Shown here: in pieces, positions 50,626-60,100 of the stretch
Layout of the letters: every line of letters begins with the position of its first letter
How positions within the stretch are numbered: the first letter of the stretch is position 1
NCBI GenBank assembly: GCA_943788895.1
Contig: CALSRZ010000001.1
Span: 310,001-374,000, forward strand
Origin: an uncultured Pseudomonadales bacterium
Lineage (GTDB): Bacteria; Pseudomonadota; Gammaproteobacteria; Pseudomonadales; Porticoccaceae
DNA length: 64,000 nt
Reading direction: 5' to 3'
Notes under the pieces: model-generated
Database searches by the model: none
What the model was told of the DNA's origin: nothing
What the model saw: the letters and a program-made list of their open reading frames with translations, nothing else
Translations under genes and position numbers: made by a program

Positions 50626-51733
50626 TTACTGATCGATAAGGTCGTATTGCTCGGCAAGAGTGGCAATAATTTCTGCTCTTTGGATCATCGGAGAGAGTTA
50701 GTTTCTCGCCAGTAATTTTTTCTGCAATACCCAGATAAGTATCTGATACTGCCATCAATACAGATTCTGGCAGCGCATTGTCGCGAGCCAGAGCGTTGCG
50801 CTCGGCCATACGGTTTTTATTTAACAGAATATCCGGATCCGGGAAGTGATTGAGCAACAGCTGGCGGAAACCCTCTTTGGAATTCTCGACAATTTTGCCC
50901 TGCTTATACTGCTCTTCATCCCAGATACGCGAGGAATCTGGTGTTCCCACCTCATCCATATAGATCAGTTTTTCGACACCCTGTTTATCATTGACATAGC
51001 CAAACTCAAACTTGGTATCAATAAACACCTGGCCAATTTTAGCCAGTTCATTGCTGATAACCTCAAAGCCTTCGCCGAGGAGTTTTTCGTAGACATTAAT
51101 ATCTTCAGGACTGCGAAACTTGAAGTCAGCGTAGTTGTTTTCAATATCGCTGCGCGACACATTGACATCATCAACTTCTGGAACGCCGGGGATACCCTCG
51201 AGAATACCTTTGGTGGATGGAGTGATTAACAGCTCGGGCAGACGCTGATCTTTTTTCAGGCCATCTGGAATTTCAATGCCGCAGAAATTGCGCTCACCTT
51301 TCTCATAGGCACGCCACATAGATCCAGTAATATATTGACGACAGATCGCCTCAATCATAACTGGTCGAGCTTTCTGAACAATCCATACCAGCGGGTGTGG
51401 AATATCCAGAATATGGCTGTCTGCAAGGCCCTGCTCACGAAACAGCTTAAACCAGTGGTTGGAGATCGCATTCAGTGCTGCGCCCTTGCCGGGAACACCA
51501 TTCATACCGCCTTCACCGTGCCAGATGCACTCAAAGGCAGAGATTCGATCGCTGATAACCATAATCGCCAGTGGCGCATCAGCGGCAACATCATAGCCTT
51601 TCTCGGCGATCAGGCGACGACTGTCAGCCTCAGTCAGCCAGTAGACAGAGCGCACTTTACCGCTATGGACAGGTTGATCAGTGCGAATTGGAAGATCGTT
51701 ATTAGATGCTAAAACTTTGCTAGCAAGACTCAT
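50626..51733 (-). CDS. purC: SAICAR synthase (long form), one frame break
   Basis: PurC joins aspartate to CAIR in purine synthesis. The start is M in [20 protein letters not shown] at 51733; the longer frame from 51838 adds 35 unlikely residues. Motifs are [39 protein letters not shown] and [15 protein letters not shown]. Near 50685 the frame shifts; the other frame reads [16 protein letters not shown] to TAA 50626-50628. The roughly 369-residue form is longer than the 237-residue E. coli enzyme and matches the long gammaproteobacterial type. It converges on gcvT. Confidence 0.92.
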
Positions 51734-51918
51734 AGGAATGCCTTGAAAAATGGTTGAGAATGATTGATCGAAAAAAGCCGTTAACTGAACAGTTTCAGTA
51801 AGGTAGTGGATTCTAGCAACACAAGCAGTCCTGATCAAAGGAAAGATTGCAGCTGCACAAGCTATTTTGTAGTGTAGTCATATATAGACAGGTACTCATA
51901 TAACTACACGAGAAAATC

Positions 51919-52812
51919 ATGACCTCAATTTTAGTCACAGGCGGCAGTGGATTTATTGGCCGGAATTTCTGTGAGGCCGCAACGCAGCTGGGATTTCAGC
52001 TCTGCGTTCTGACCCGCAACCCCAAAGCAGCGGCGCGAAAACTGCCCAATTCAGTTCAGCTTATCAGTCGCCTCAGCGAGCTCAGTGCAGACTATACGCC
52101 AGATATTATTCTCAACCTGGCTGGTGAGCCATTGGCCAATGGCCGCTGGACACACCGCAGAAAACAGAAATTCTACGATAGCCGTATCGGCCTCACTGAC
52201 AGTCTCTTCGATTTTTTCGCCAGCCGCGACACAGCGCCCAAGCTGCTGATCAGTGGCTCAGCGATTGGTTATTACGGACCCGGCGAACAGGCGATGGATG
52301 AAACTGGCGGAGTTGTTGATGGTTTTTCTCATCAACTGTGCCGCACCTGGGAGAACAGTGCCAAACGCTTTGAATCCCTGGGTTGCCGTATCTGTTATCT
52401 GCGCACCGGCATAGTGTTGGGTGAAGAGGGCGCGCTGGCGCGAATGCTGCCGGCCTTTAAGTTAGGTCTCGGCGGCCCAATCGGCGATGGCAAACAGTGG
52501 ATGTCGTGGATTCATATTGAGGATATGGTGGCGATTATTCTCCACTGTATTAACAATCCCGAAATTCACGGCGCGGTAAATGCTACGGCACCAAACCCGG
52601 TTACCAATCGAGACTTTAGCGCAACCCTTGCGGCAGCGTTAAAGCGCCGGGACTATCTGACTATGCCGGCAATAATGGTAAAAATCCTATTTGGAGAAAT
52701 GGGCGAGGAGCTGCTATTACAGGGTCAAAAAGTTGTTCCTGCAAAAATGCTCGGTGCGGGTTTTGAATTTAAATACGCCAATCTTAAAATAGCCTTGAAA
52801 AATATCCTCTAA
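51919..52812 (+). CDS. TIGR01777-family epimerase (YfcH-like)
   Basis: A 297-residue SDR-type NAD(P)-binding protein. It starts MTSILVTGGSGFIGRNFCEA and keeps the family pattern ILNLAGEPLANGRWTHRRKQ, ISGSAIGYYGPGEQAMDE and MSWIHIEDMVAIILHC, and the C-terminal DUF1731-like ending. The substrate of this family is not established. It is a single gene, 185 bases after the purC start on the other strand. Confidence 0.92.
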   Translation: MTSILVTGGSGFIGRNFCEAATQLGFQLCVLTRNPKAAARKLPNSVQLISRLSELSADYTPDIILNLAGEPLANGRWTHRRKQKFYDSRIGLTDSLFDFFASRDTAPKLLISGSAIGYYGPGEQAMDETGGVVDGFSHQLCRTWENSAKRFESLGCRICYLRTGIVLGEEGALARMLPAFKLGLGGPIGDGKQWMSWIHIEDMVAIILHCINNPEIHGAVNATAPNPVTNRDFSATLAAALKRRDYLTMPAIMVKILFGEMGEELLLQGQKVVPAKMLGAGFEFKYANLKIALKNIL

Positions 52813-52982
52813 TAACCCTGCATTTCTGTAAAACACGGCAGTTGACATATTTCTGACATCTGCCGGACATCTTTTTGACTTATCACTGAATTATATTTCT
52901 GCAAGATTTCTTATTCACACTTGTTGTGTGGTCTATATTTAGATTTCCAAATACAGGAAATATTGATAAATAGGGAAGTGTT

Positions 52983-54380
52983 TTGCAGATAACAATCTTT
53001 GGAAGCGGTTATGTTGGGCTTGTCACCGGGGCCTGTTTTGCCAATGTTGGCAACCAAGTGGTCTGTGTCGATATCGACCAGAATAAAATAGACTCTCTCA
53101 ATACAGGTCATGTACCTATTTATGAGCCGGGCCTGGAAAACTATATCCGCGAATCTCTCGCCGATGGCAACCTGAAATTTACCAGCGATGCCGCCATGGC
53201 TGTTGAGCACGCAGAGATGATCTTTATTGGCGTGGGCACACCACCCAACGAAGATGGCTCAGCTGACCTGCAGTATGTTCTCAATGTCGCCAACACCATC
53301 GGTGAACATATGCAGGGCTTTAAAGTCGTGGTTAATAAATCCACTGTGCCAGTGGGCACCGCAGATCAGGTAAGCGAGACAATTAAAGCTGCACTGGATA
53401 AACGCAATGTCGATGTTGACTACAGTGTTGCCTCCAATCCGGAGTTTCTAAAAGAGGGCGCTGCAATCAGCGACTTTACCCGCCCTGACCGTATTATTGT
53501 CGGCACCGATAGTTCGCGTGTCGAAGAGATGATGCAGGAGCTGTACGCCCCCTATAACCGCCAGCGCGACAAATTAATTTTTATGGATGTGCGCTCGGCC
53601 GAGTTGACCAAATATGCCGCCAACTCAATGCTGGCAACCAAGATTAGCTTTATCAATGAAATCGCCAATATTGCCGAAACTGTCGGTGCCGATATAGAGC
53701 AGGTGCGTATTGGGATGGGTTCCGATCCTCGAATAGGATATAGCTTTATCTATCCCGGCTGTGGCTTTGGTGGCTCCTGCTTCCCCAAAGACCTGCGCGC
53801 CATGGAAGCAACGGCAGTGAATGCCGGCTATCAGCCAAAATTATTAAGTGCCGTTACCCAGGTCAACGACCAGCAAAAAGAGCGCTTGTTTGACAAGATT
53901 TCGACTTATTTTAAAAATGAATTAAACAGTGATTTAAAGGGTAAGACTATTGCCCTTTGGGGTCTGGCGTTTAAGCCCGGCACCGATGATATGCGCGAAG
54001 CACCGAGCCGATTTTTAATGGAAGCGTTGTGGGAGCAGGGTGCATTGGTTCGAGCCTATGATCCCCATGGAATGGACGCTACTCAGGATATCTATGGGGT
54101 ACGCGATGACCTTATGCTCTGTGGCACCAAAGAGGCCGCGCTGCTGGGCGCTGATATTCTGGTGATCTGTACAGAGTGGAAACCTTTCTGGTCGCCAGAC
54201 TTTGCCCATATTGTGGAAGCGCTTCGCTACCCGGTTATTTTTGATGGGCGCAATCTCTATGATCCAAAGCGTCTGCAAGAGCAGGGTATTCAGTACTTTG
54301 CTATCGGGCGGAGAAATTATCTAGAAGCTGAGCAGCCCAGTCCCGCACCATCAGCAGATAATGTGTTGGAGAAAGCTTAG
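52983..54380 (+). CDS. ugd: UDP-glucose 6-dehydrogenase
   Basis: Oxidises UDP-glucose to UDP-glucuronate for polysaccharide synthesis. The start is TTG 52983 ([20 protein letters not shown]). Catalytic Cys266 is in [16 protein letters not shown] and Lys/Asn residues lie in [18 protein letters not shown]. It has 465 residues with a roughly 20-residue extra tail. The stop codon overlaps the stop of manC on the opposite strand. The two sugar-nucleotide genes suggest an exopolysaccharide or O-antigen function, but no glycosyltransferase is nearby. Confidence 0.95.
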   Translation: MQITIFGSGYVGLVTGACFANVGNQVVCVDIDQNKIDSLNTGHVPIYEPGLENYIRESLADGNLKFTSDAAMAVEHAEMIFIGVGTPPNEDGSADLQYVLNVANTIGEHMQGFKVVVNKSTVPVGTADQVSETIKAALDKRNVDVDYSVASNPEFLKEGAAISDFTRPDRIIVGTDSSRVEEMMQELYAPYNRQRDKLIFMDVRSAELTKYAANSMLATKISFINEIANIAETVGADIEQVRIGMGSDPRIGYSFIYPGCGFGGSCFPKDLRAMEATAVNAGYQPKLLSAVTQVNDQQKERLFDKISTYFKNELNSDLKGKTIALWGLAFKPGTDDMREAPSRFLMEALWEQGALVRAYDPHGMDATQDIYGVRDDLMLCGTKEAALLGADILVICTEWKPFWSPDFAHIVEALRYPVIFDGRNLYDPKRLQEQGIQYFAIGRRNYLEAEQPSPAPSADNVLEKA

Positions 54381-55791
54381 GCGCGACCATATAAATCCTC
54401 AAAGCGCACAATATCGTCCTCACCCAAATAGCTGCCGGACTGAATTTCAATCAACTCAATAGGTATCTTGCCGGGGTTCTCTAGGGCATGAACTGCGCCG
54501 ACGGGAATATACACAGACTCATTTTCCGAAATTAGTTTCTCCACATTATCAATAGTCACCTTCGCCGTGCCGCTGACCACCACCCAGTGTTCGGCGCGGT
54601 GATGATGCATCTGTACAGAAAGCTTGGCTTTGGGCTTAACCGTAATACGTTTAACCTGAAAACGTTCCCCCTGATCCATAGAGTCATATTTGCCCCAAGG
54701 TCGATAGACCTCGCGATGGTGGATATACTCCGAGCGCTGCTGTTTTTTCAGTATCTCAACCAGCTGTTTTACATCTTCCACATCATCCTTATGTGCAACT
54801 AATAGCGCATCCTTGGTATCGACAATCACCAGATCCTCTAACCCCCAGTGTGCCGACCAGCTTGTGCTCGGCATGAATATAATTGTTGGCGCTATTTAAG
54901 CCAATCACATCGCCCATCTGAACATTGCCATCACCATTTTTAGGTAGCAGATCGAGCAGGGCAGACCAGCTGCCAAGATCATTCCACTGAGGGTCCATAG
55001 GCATAACCATGGCATTGTCAGTTTTCTCCATTACCGCATAATCAATTGACTCTGCAGGACAGGACTCAAAAACCTCTGGGTCGGGGCGCAGAAAATCCAT
55101 ATCGCAGGGTTTTGCCGATCCAGGATTGTTCGCAGCAGTTGTAGATATCCGGTCGCAGGCACTGGAGTTCATTTAAAAAACTGGTTCGCTTGAAACATAA
55201 AGATACCGCTATTCCAGACATAGTCGCCGCTATCCAGGTACTGCTGAGCAACTTCTCTGCAGGGTTTCTCAACAAACTCGCTGATCTGTTGCGGTGTTGC
55301 GATGCCCTCGCTAAGCTGCGCTTTGATATAGCCATAGCCGCTGGCGGCATGATCAGGAGTGATGCCAAAGGTGAGCAGTGCGCCATCCAGTGCAGCCTGA
55401 GAGGCATTCGCAACAGCCTCGGCAAAGGCTTTAGGGCGACCCATATGATGGTCCGCAGGGAGAATTAGAAGTGTCGAATCAGGGCTCGATCTCTCTGGCC
55501 AGAAGAGCTGCCAGACAGATGGCCGGTGCCGTATTGCGTCCGCAGGGCTCGAGAATAATGCCGTTGTGCGCCATATTCGAAAGCCGCAACTGCTCAGCCG
55601 CGATAAATCTATGTTCCTCATTACAGACAATAATGGGTGGCGCGCAATCGAGACCTGTCAAGCCGATCGACGGTGAGCTCCAGCATTGTTTTGTCGCCGG
55701 TAAGAGGTAAAAACTGTTTTGGGTAGAGTTGCCTCGAAAGGGGCCAGAGCCGCGTGCCGGAACCGCCGGCAAGAATGACGGGTTGGAGCAT
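54377..55791 (-). CDS. manC: Mannose-1-phosphate guanylyltransferase/mannose-6-phosphate isomerase, several frame breaks
   Basis: The bifunctional AlgA/ManC-type enzyme makes GDP-mannose. The start ATG 55791 gives [20 protein letters not shown] and PKQFLPL, the nucleotidyltransferase signature. Further blocks are [26 protein letters not shown] and WNSGIFMF, and the C-terminal cupin isomerase has [19 protein letters not shown] and [18 protein letters not shown]. Blocks lie in several frames, with changes near 55670, 55480, 55170, 55100 and 54850. The order is complete and the repaired length is about 470 residues. Sequencing indels are more likely than decay. Confidence 0.9.
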
Positions 55792-56085
55792 TAAAAAATC
55801 CTTTTTCGGTTAACTGCTAATCCATTCTTGAGCAGTCTATTGAGGTTAGTCGCTAATGCCTATAACTGTAGTCTTAAATGAAGCGAAATTCCTGCATTCA
55901 TCATTGAGTTAACGGGTCTGGTTTTGCTTTTAGAGTAGGGTTTCTTTGCCCGCTTCTATAGGCTTTCGCCGATCCAGAGGCAAAGCATTAAATTTAAAAG
56001 AGGGCTTATTTCTGGATTTTGTCAAAAGTCAGAAAACGAAAACTGTAGGAAAGGCTATTTGATAGGGTCAGGAGTATTAAAAGCT

Positions 56086-56114
56086 TTGCACAACTCCGAC
56101 AAGGTCGTTAGAAT
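56086..56114 (+). promoter_or_regulatory. Sigma-70-type promoter of the tRNA-Val gene
   Basis: TTGCAC and TAGAAT with an exact 17-base spacer; the GC-rich stretch GCCGCCCTCCCG follows, as in promoters under stringent control. The predicted start lies about 40 bases before the tRNA. The rest of 55792-56085 shows no gene. Confidence 0.75.
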
Positions 56115-56162
56115 AGCCGCCCTCCCGAGAGGTCTAATTTTCGGGAAATGTTATACCTCAGT

Positions 56163-56239
56163 ACGACCGTAGCTCAGTTGGTTAGAGCACCACCTTGACA
56201 TGGTGGGGGTCGGTGGTTCGAGTCCACTCGGTCGTACCA
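56163..56239 (+). tRNA. tRNA-Val (anticodon GAC)
   Basis: A 77-base cloverleaf: acceptor ACGACCG/CGGTCGT, D arm GCTC/GAGC, anticodon stem CCACC/GGTGG with loop TTGACAT (GAC at 56197-56199), T arm with loop TTCGAGT, and an encoded CCA end. It reads GUC and GUU valine codons. It sits at the left edge of the AT-rich accessory segment. Confidence 0.96.
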
Positions 56240-56281
56240 ATTTTCTCAGCTTCTATTTAGTTCCCTGATATAGCCCCCTGA

Positions 56282-56445
56282 TAGTTTCATTCCCAAGCCT
56301 GCAGCTATTTACTTGCCGTTGGATTCGCGAGACGGATCACCAGTTTAAATCCATTGCCAAGCGACGACCTCTCAGAGGCTCAACAACGACTCTGTTGGCG
56401 ACATATATTGGTCTGGCTATGGGTGCCTCTTTTTTGCGGTCCCTG
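56282..56445 (+). repeat. Decayed copy of the 5' region and start of the CNNM gene
   Basis: The stretch aligns by eye with 61214-61399: shared TAGTTTCATTCCC, ACTTGNCGTTG, CAGTTTAAATCCAT, then GAGGCT and the coding start ending in GACATATATTG and TCTTTTTT. The right copy is upstream of and inside the CNNM gene (TYIALALGFSFLCSL); the left copy reads TYIGLAMGASFLRSL and then diverges. An ORF here (56395-56601) is thus a gene remnant. Confidence 0.7.
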
Positions 56446-57155
56446 CGGGCATTTTGCGGCCCGGTTGCCGGGGTTGTTATAGCGCCACACTGTGTGGGCG
56501 ACAATGCATTGCAATTCCTGTATCGGTTTTTAAATAGTTATGCTGATCACACCCTGCCTGCAGAGTTAGGCTCTCTATACTGTCATTTCAAGAGCGTCTA
56601 GCTATAGCTGTGCTTGAAAGAAATTCCGCATAACATATCAAATAAATACTATACATTTATATATATATTGCTTTAAGTGGGCAAAAAATCAGCTTAACTT
56701 TATATGCCGATTTGTTTCTAGGTTTCTACCTGTTTAGGTATATTTAAGTGAATAGATTGGCTCTATTTCTTAAAGAATACTGCAAGCACCTATATTTATC
56801 TTCTTATATTAGTAGTCCATATATGGCTTTTAGACGATTCTGTGGTGAATAGATAAAATTATTCTTTAGATTCATATTCAAAGTTCTTAAATAAACACTA
56901 TGCATATATACATGATAATTATTGTATCAATGAAAAATAGTTTAATTTCATATGTAATATTACTTATAAATACCTGTTTAAATAATTATGCTTGACTGAA
57001 TAGGTTGGACTTATATATATTGTAAATTGTCACTGTAATTCAAATATCAAGGATTGATATGTGCTTCTGAATTCTTTGCGCTTATTTACCGTTACATACT
57101 GTTTTGCCTGAAAGCATGTGTAGCGAAATCAACTAAATTGATATTTGAGATTAAT
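56446..57155. other. AT-rich noncoding stretch upstream of the repeat adhesin
   Basis: About 700 bases, markedly richer in A and T than the neighbourhood, with many TATATA runs. No ORF of merit, tRNA or riboswitch was seen. It may hold the promoter of the adhesin gene and may be acquired DNA. Confidence 0.5.
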
Positions 57156-60100
57156 ATGAAAATACAAACTCGCAGAAATCGGCAAATAGCTATCATTTTG
57201 CCGTTTTTAATGATCTTGCCAGTTAGTGCGGCTAACATTGATGTTCTGGGCCCAACGCCTAACTCTGTTACTGGAACTGTGACTTTCACTGCTGAAGTCA
57301 ATGAAGACCTTAATGGTGATGGCAACCTCGATTACTATGAAGATATAGATGGCGACGGAAATTTAGATGTTGCGGAAGATCTCGATAACGATGGCAACTT
57401 GGATATTAATGAAGACGCTGATAACGATGGTCGTCTTGATGTTGATGAAGACATCGATAGCGATGGTGTTATTGATGTTGCCGAAGATCTCGATAACGAT
57501 GGCAACTTGGATGTTAACGAAGATACTGACAATGATGGTTTCTTAGATAAGAAAGAAGATCTTGATGGTGATGGACGTTTAGACATCGATGAAGATCTTG
57601 ATAACGATGGTGTTATTGATGTTGCCGAAGATCTTGATAATGACGGTAACCTTGATGTCAATGAAGATCGTGACGGTGACGGTAAACTGGATACTGCAGA
57701 AGATCTCGACAATGATAACTTTTTCGATGTTGATGAAGATTTGAACGGCAACGGTATCTTAGATCCAGGTGAAGATGTTGATGGCGATGGCAAATTGGAT
57801 CAAAGTGAAGATCTTGATAACGACGGTAATTTTGACGTCAATGAAGACATTGATGGCGACGGTCGTTTAGATACTACAAATGAAGACATTGATGGTGACA
57901 ACCGCTTAGATCTGGTAAACGAAGATGTCGATAATGATGGTCGTTTGGATGTTGACGAAGACCTTGATAATGATGGAACTCTATCCCTGATAGACGAAGA
58001 TATCGATGGTGACGGTCGTCTGGATCTGGTGAATGAAGATGTTGACAACGACGGCAAGCTCGACTTGGTTAACGAAGATATTGATAACGATGGTCGCTTG
58101 GATATCAGTGAAGATGTTGATGGTGACGGTCGTCTTGATCTAGTTAATGAAGACGTCGACAACGATGGCAAGCTCGACTTTTCGAATGAAGACCTCGATA
58201 ACGATGGTGTTCTGGATGTGGTTGAAGATATCGATGGTGATGGCCGCTTAGATCTGCAAAATGAAGATGTAGATGGTGATGGTCGTCTTGATGTTGCTGA
58301 AGACATTGATAGCGATGGTGTTATTGATGTTGCTGAAGATCTCGATAACGATGGCAACCTGGATGTTAATGAAGACGCTGATAACGATGGTCGTCTTGAT
58401 GTTGATGAAGACGTTGATAGCGATGGTGTTATTGATGTTGCCGAAGATCTCGATAACGATGGCAACTTGGATATTAACGAAGATACTGACAATGATGGTT
58501 TCTTAGATCAGAAAGAAGATCTTGATGGTGATGGACGTTTAGATATCGATGAAGACCTTGATAGCGATGGCGTTATTGATGTTGCCGAAGATCTTGATAA
58601 TGACGGTAACCTTGATGTCGATGAAGATCGTGACGGTGACGGTAAACTGGATACTGCAGAAGATCTCGACAATGATAACTATTTCGATGTTGATGAAGAT
58701 TTGAACGGTAACGGTATCTTAGATCCAGGTGAAGATGTTGATGGCGATGGCAAATTGGATCAAAGTGAAGATCTTGATAACGACGGTAATTTTGACGTCA
58801 ATGAAGACATTGATGGCGACGGTCGTTTAGATACTACAAATGAAGACATTGATGGTGACAACCGCTTAGATCTGGTAAACGAAGATGTTGATAATGATGG
58901 TCGCTTAGACGTTGATGAAGATGTTGATAATGATGGAACTCTATCCCTGGTAGACGAAGATATCGATGGTGACGGTCGTCTGGATCTGGTGAATGAAGAT
59001 GTTGACAACGATGGCAAGCTCGATCTGGTTAACGAAGATATTGATAACGATGGTCGCTTGGATATCAGTGAAGATGTTGATGGTGACGGTCGTCTGGATC
59101 TAGTTAATGAAGATGTTGACAATGATGGCAAGCTCGATTTCATCAATGAAGATGTTGACAATGATGGCACTCTTGACGTTGCAGAAGATCTCGATTTAGA
59201 CGGTAATCTTGATGTTGCAGAAGATATTGATGGAGACTTGGTGCTTGATCTTACTGAAGATGAAGATGGTGACGGTGTTCTTGATACCGAGAATGTTGTA
59301 ACTATGGCAGTAGCTGATAGAGATGGTGATATTACAGCTCTAAATGTGGAAGCAACTGATCTAACATTAGATGGTTCAAGCGTTGCACTCGATTCTGATA
59401 TCGATGCAGAAGAAGCCCGCGCTACAGCAGCTGAAGAAGCTCTGGCTGACGACCTGGCACAAGAAGTGACAGACCGTGTTGCAGATGTTGATGCAGAAGA
59501 AGCCCGCGCTACAGCAGCTGAAGAAGCTTTGGCTGACGACCTGGCACAAGAAGTGACAGATCGTGTTGCAGATGTTGATGCAGAAGAAGCCCGCGCTACA
59601 GCAGCTGAAGAAGCTTTGGCTGACGACCTGGCACAAGAAGTGACAGATCGTGTTGCAGATGTTGATGCAGAAGAAGCCCGCGCTACAGCAGCTGAAGAAG
59701 CTTTGGCTGACGACCTGGCACAAGAAGTGACAGATCGTGTTGCAGATGTTGATGCAGAAGAAGCCCGCGCTACAGCAGCTGAAGAAGCTTTGGCTGACGA
59801 CCTGGCACAAGAAGTGACAGATCGTGTTGCAGATGTTGATGCAGAAGAAGCCCGCGCTACAGCAGCTGAAGAAGCTTTGGCTGACGACCTGGCACAAGAA
59901 GTGACAGATCGTGTTGCAGATGTTGATGCAGAAGAAGCCCGCGCTACAGCAGCTGAAGCTGTTCTAACTGACGACCTGGCACAAGAAGTGACAGATCGTG
60001 TTGCAGATGTTGATGCAGAAGAAGCCCGCGCTACAGCAGCTGAAGAAGCTTTGGCTGACGACCTGGCACAAGAAGTGACAGACCGTGTTGCAGATGTTGA

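Noticed and set aside
51734..51838. N-terminal extension of purC to 51838
   Set aside because: The 35 residues have no PurC similarity; the ATG at 51733 gives the family N-terminus.
57054..57155. Upstream start of the adhesin at 57054
   Set aside because: It adds 34 residues before a clear signal peptide; ATG 57156 fits better.
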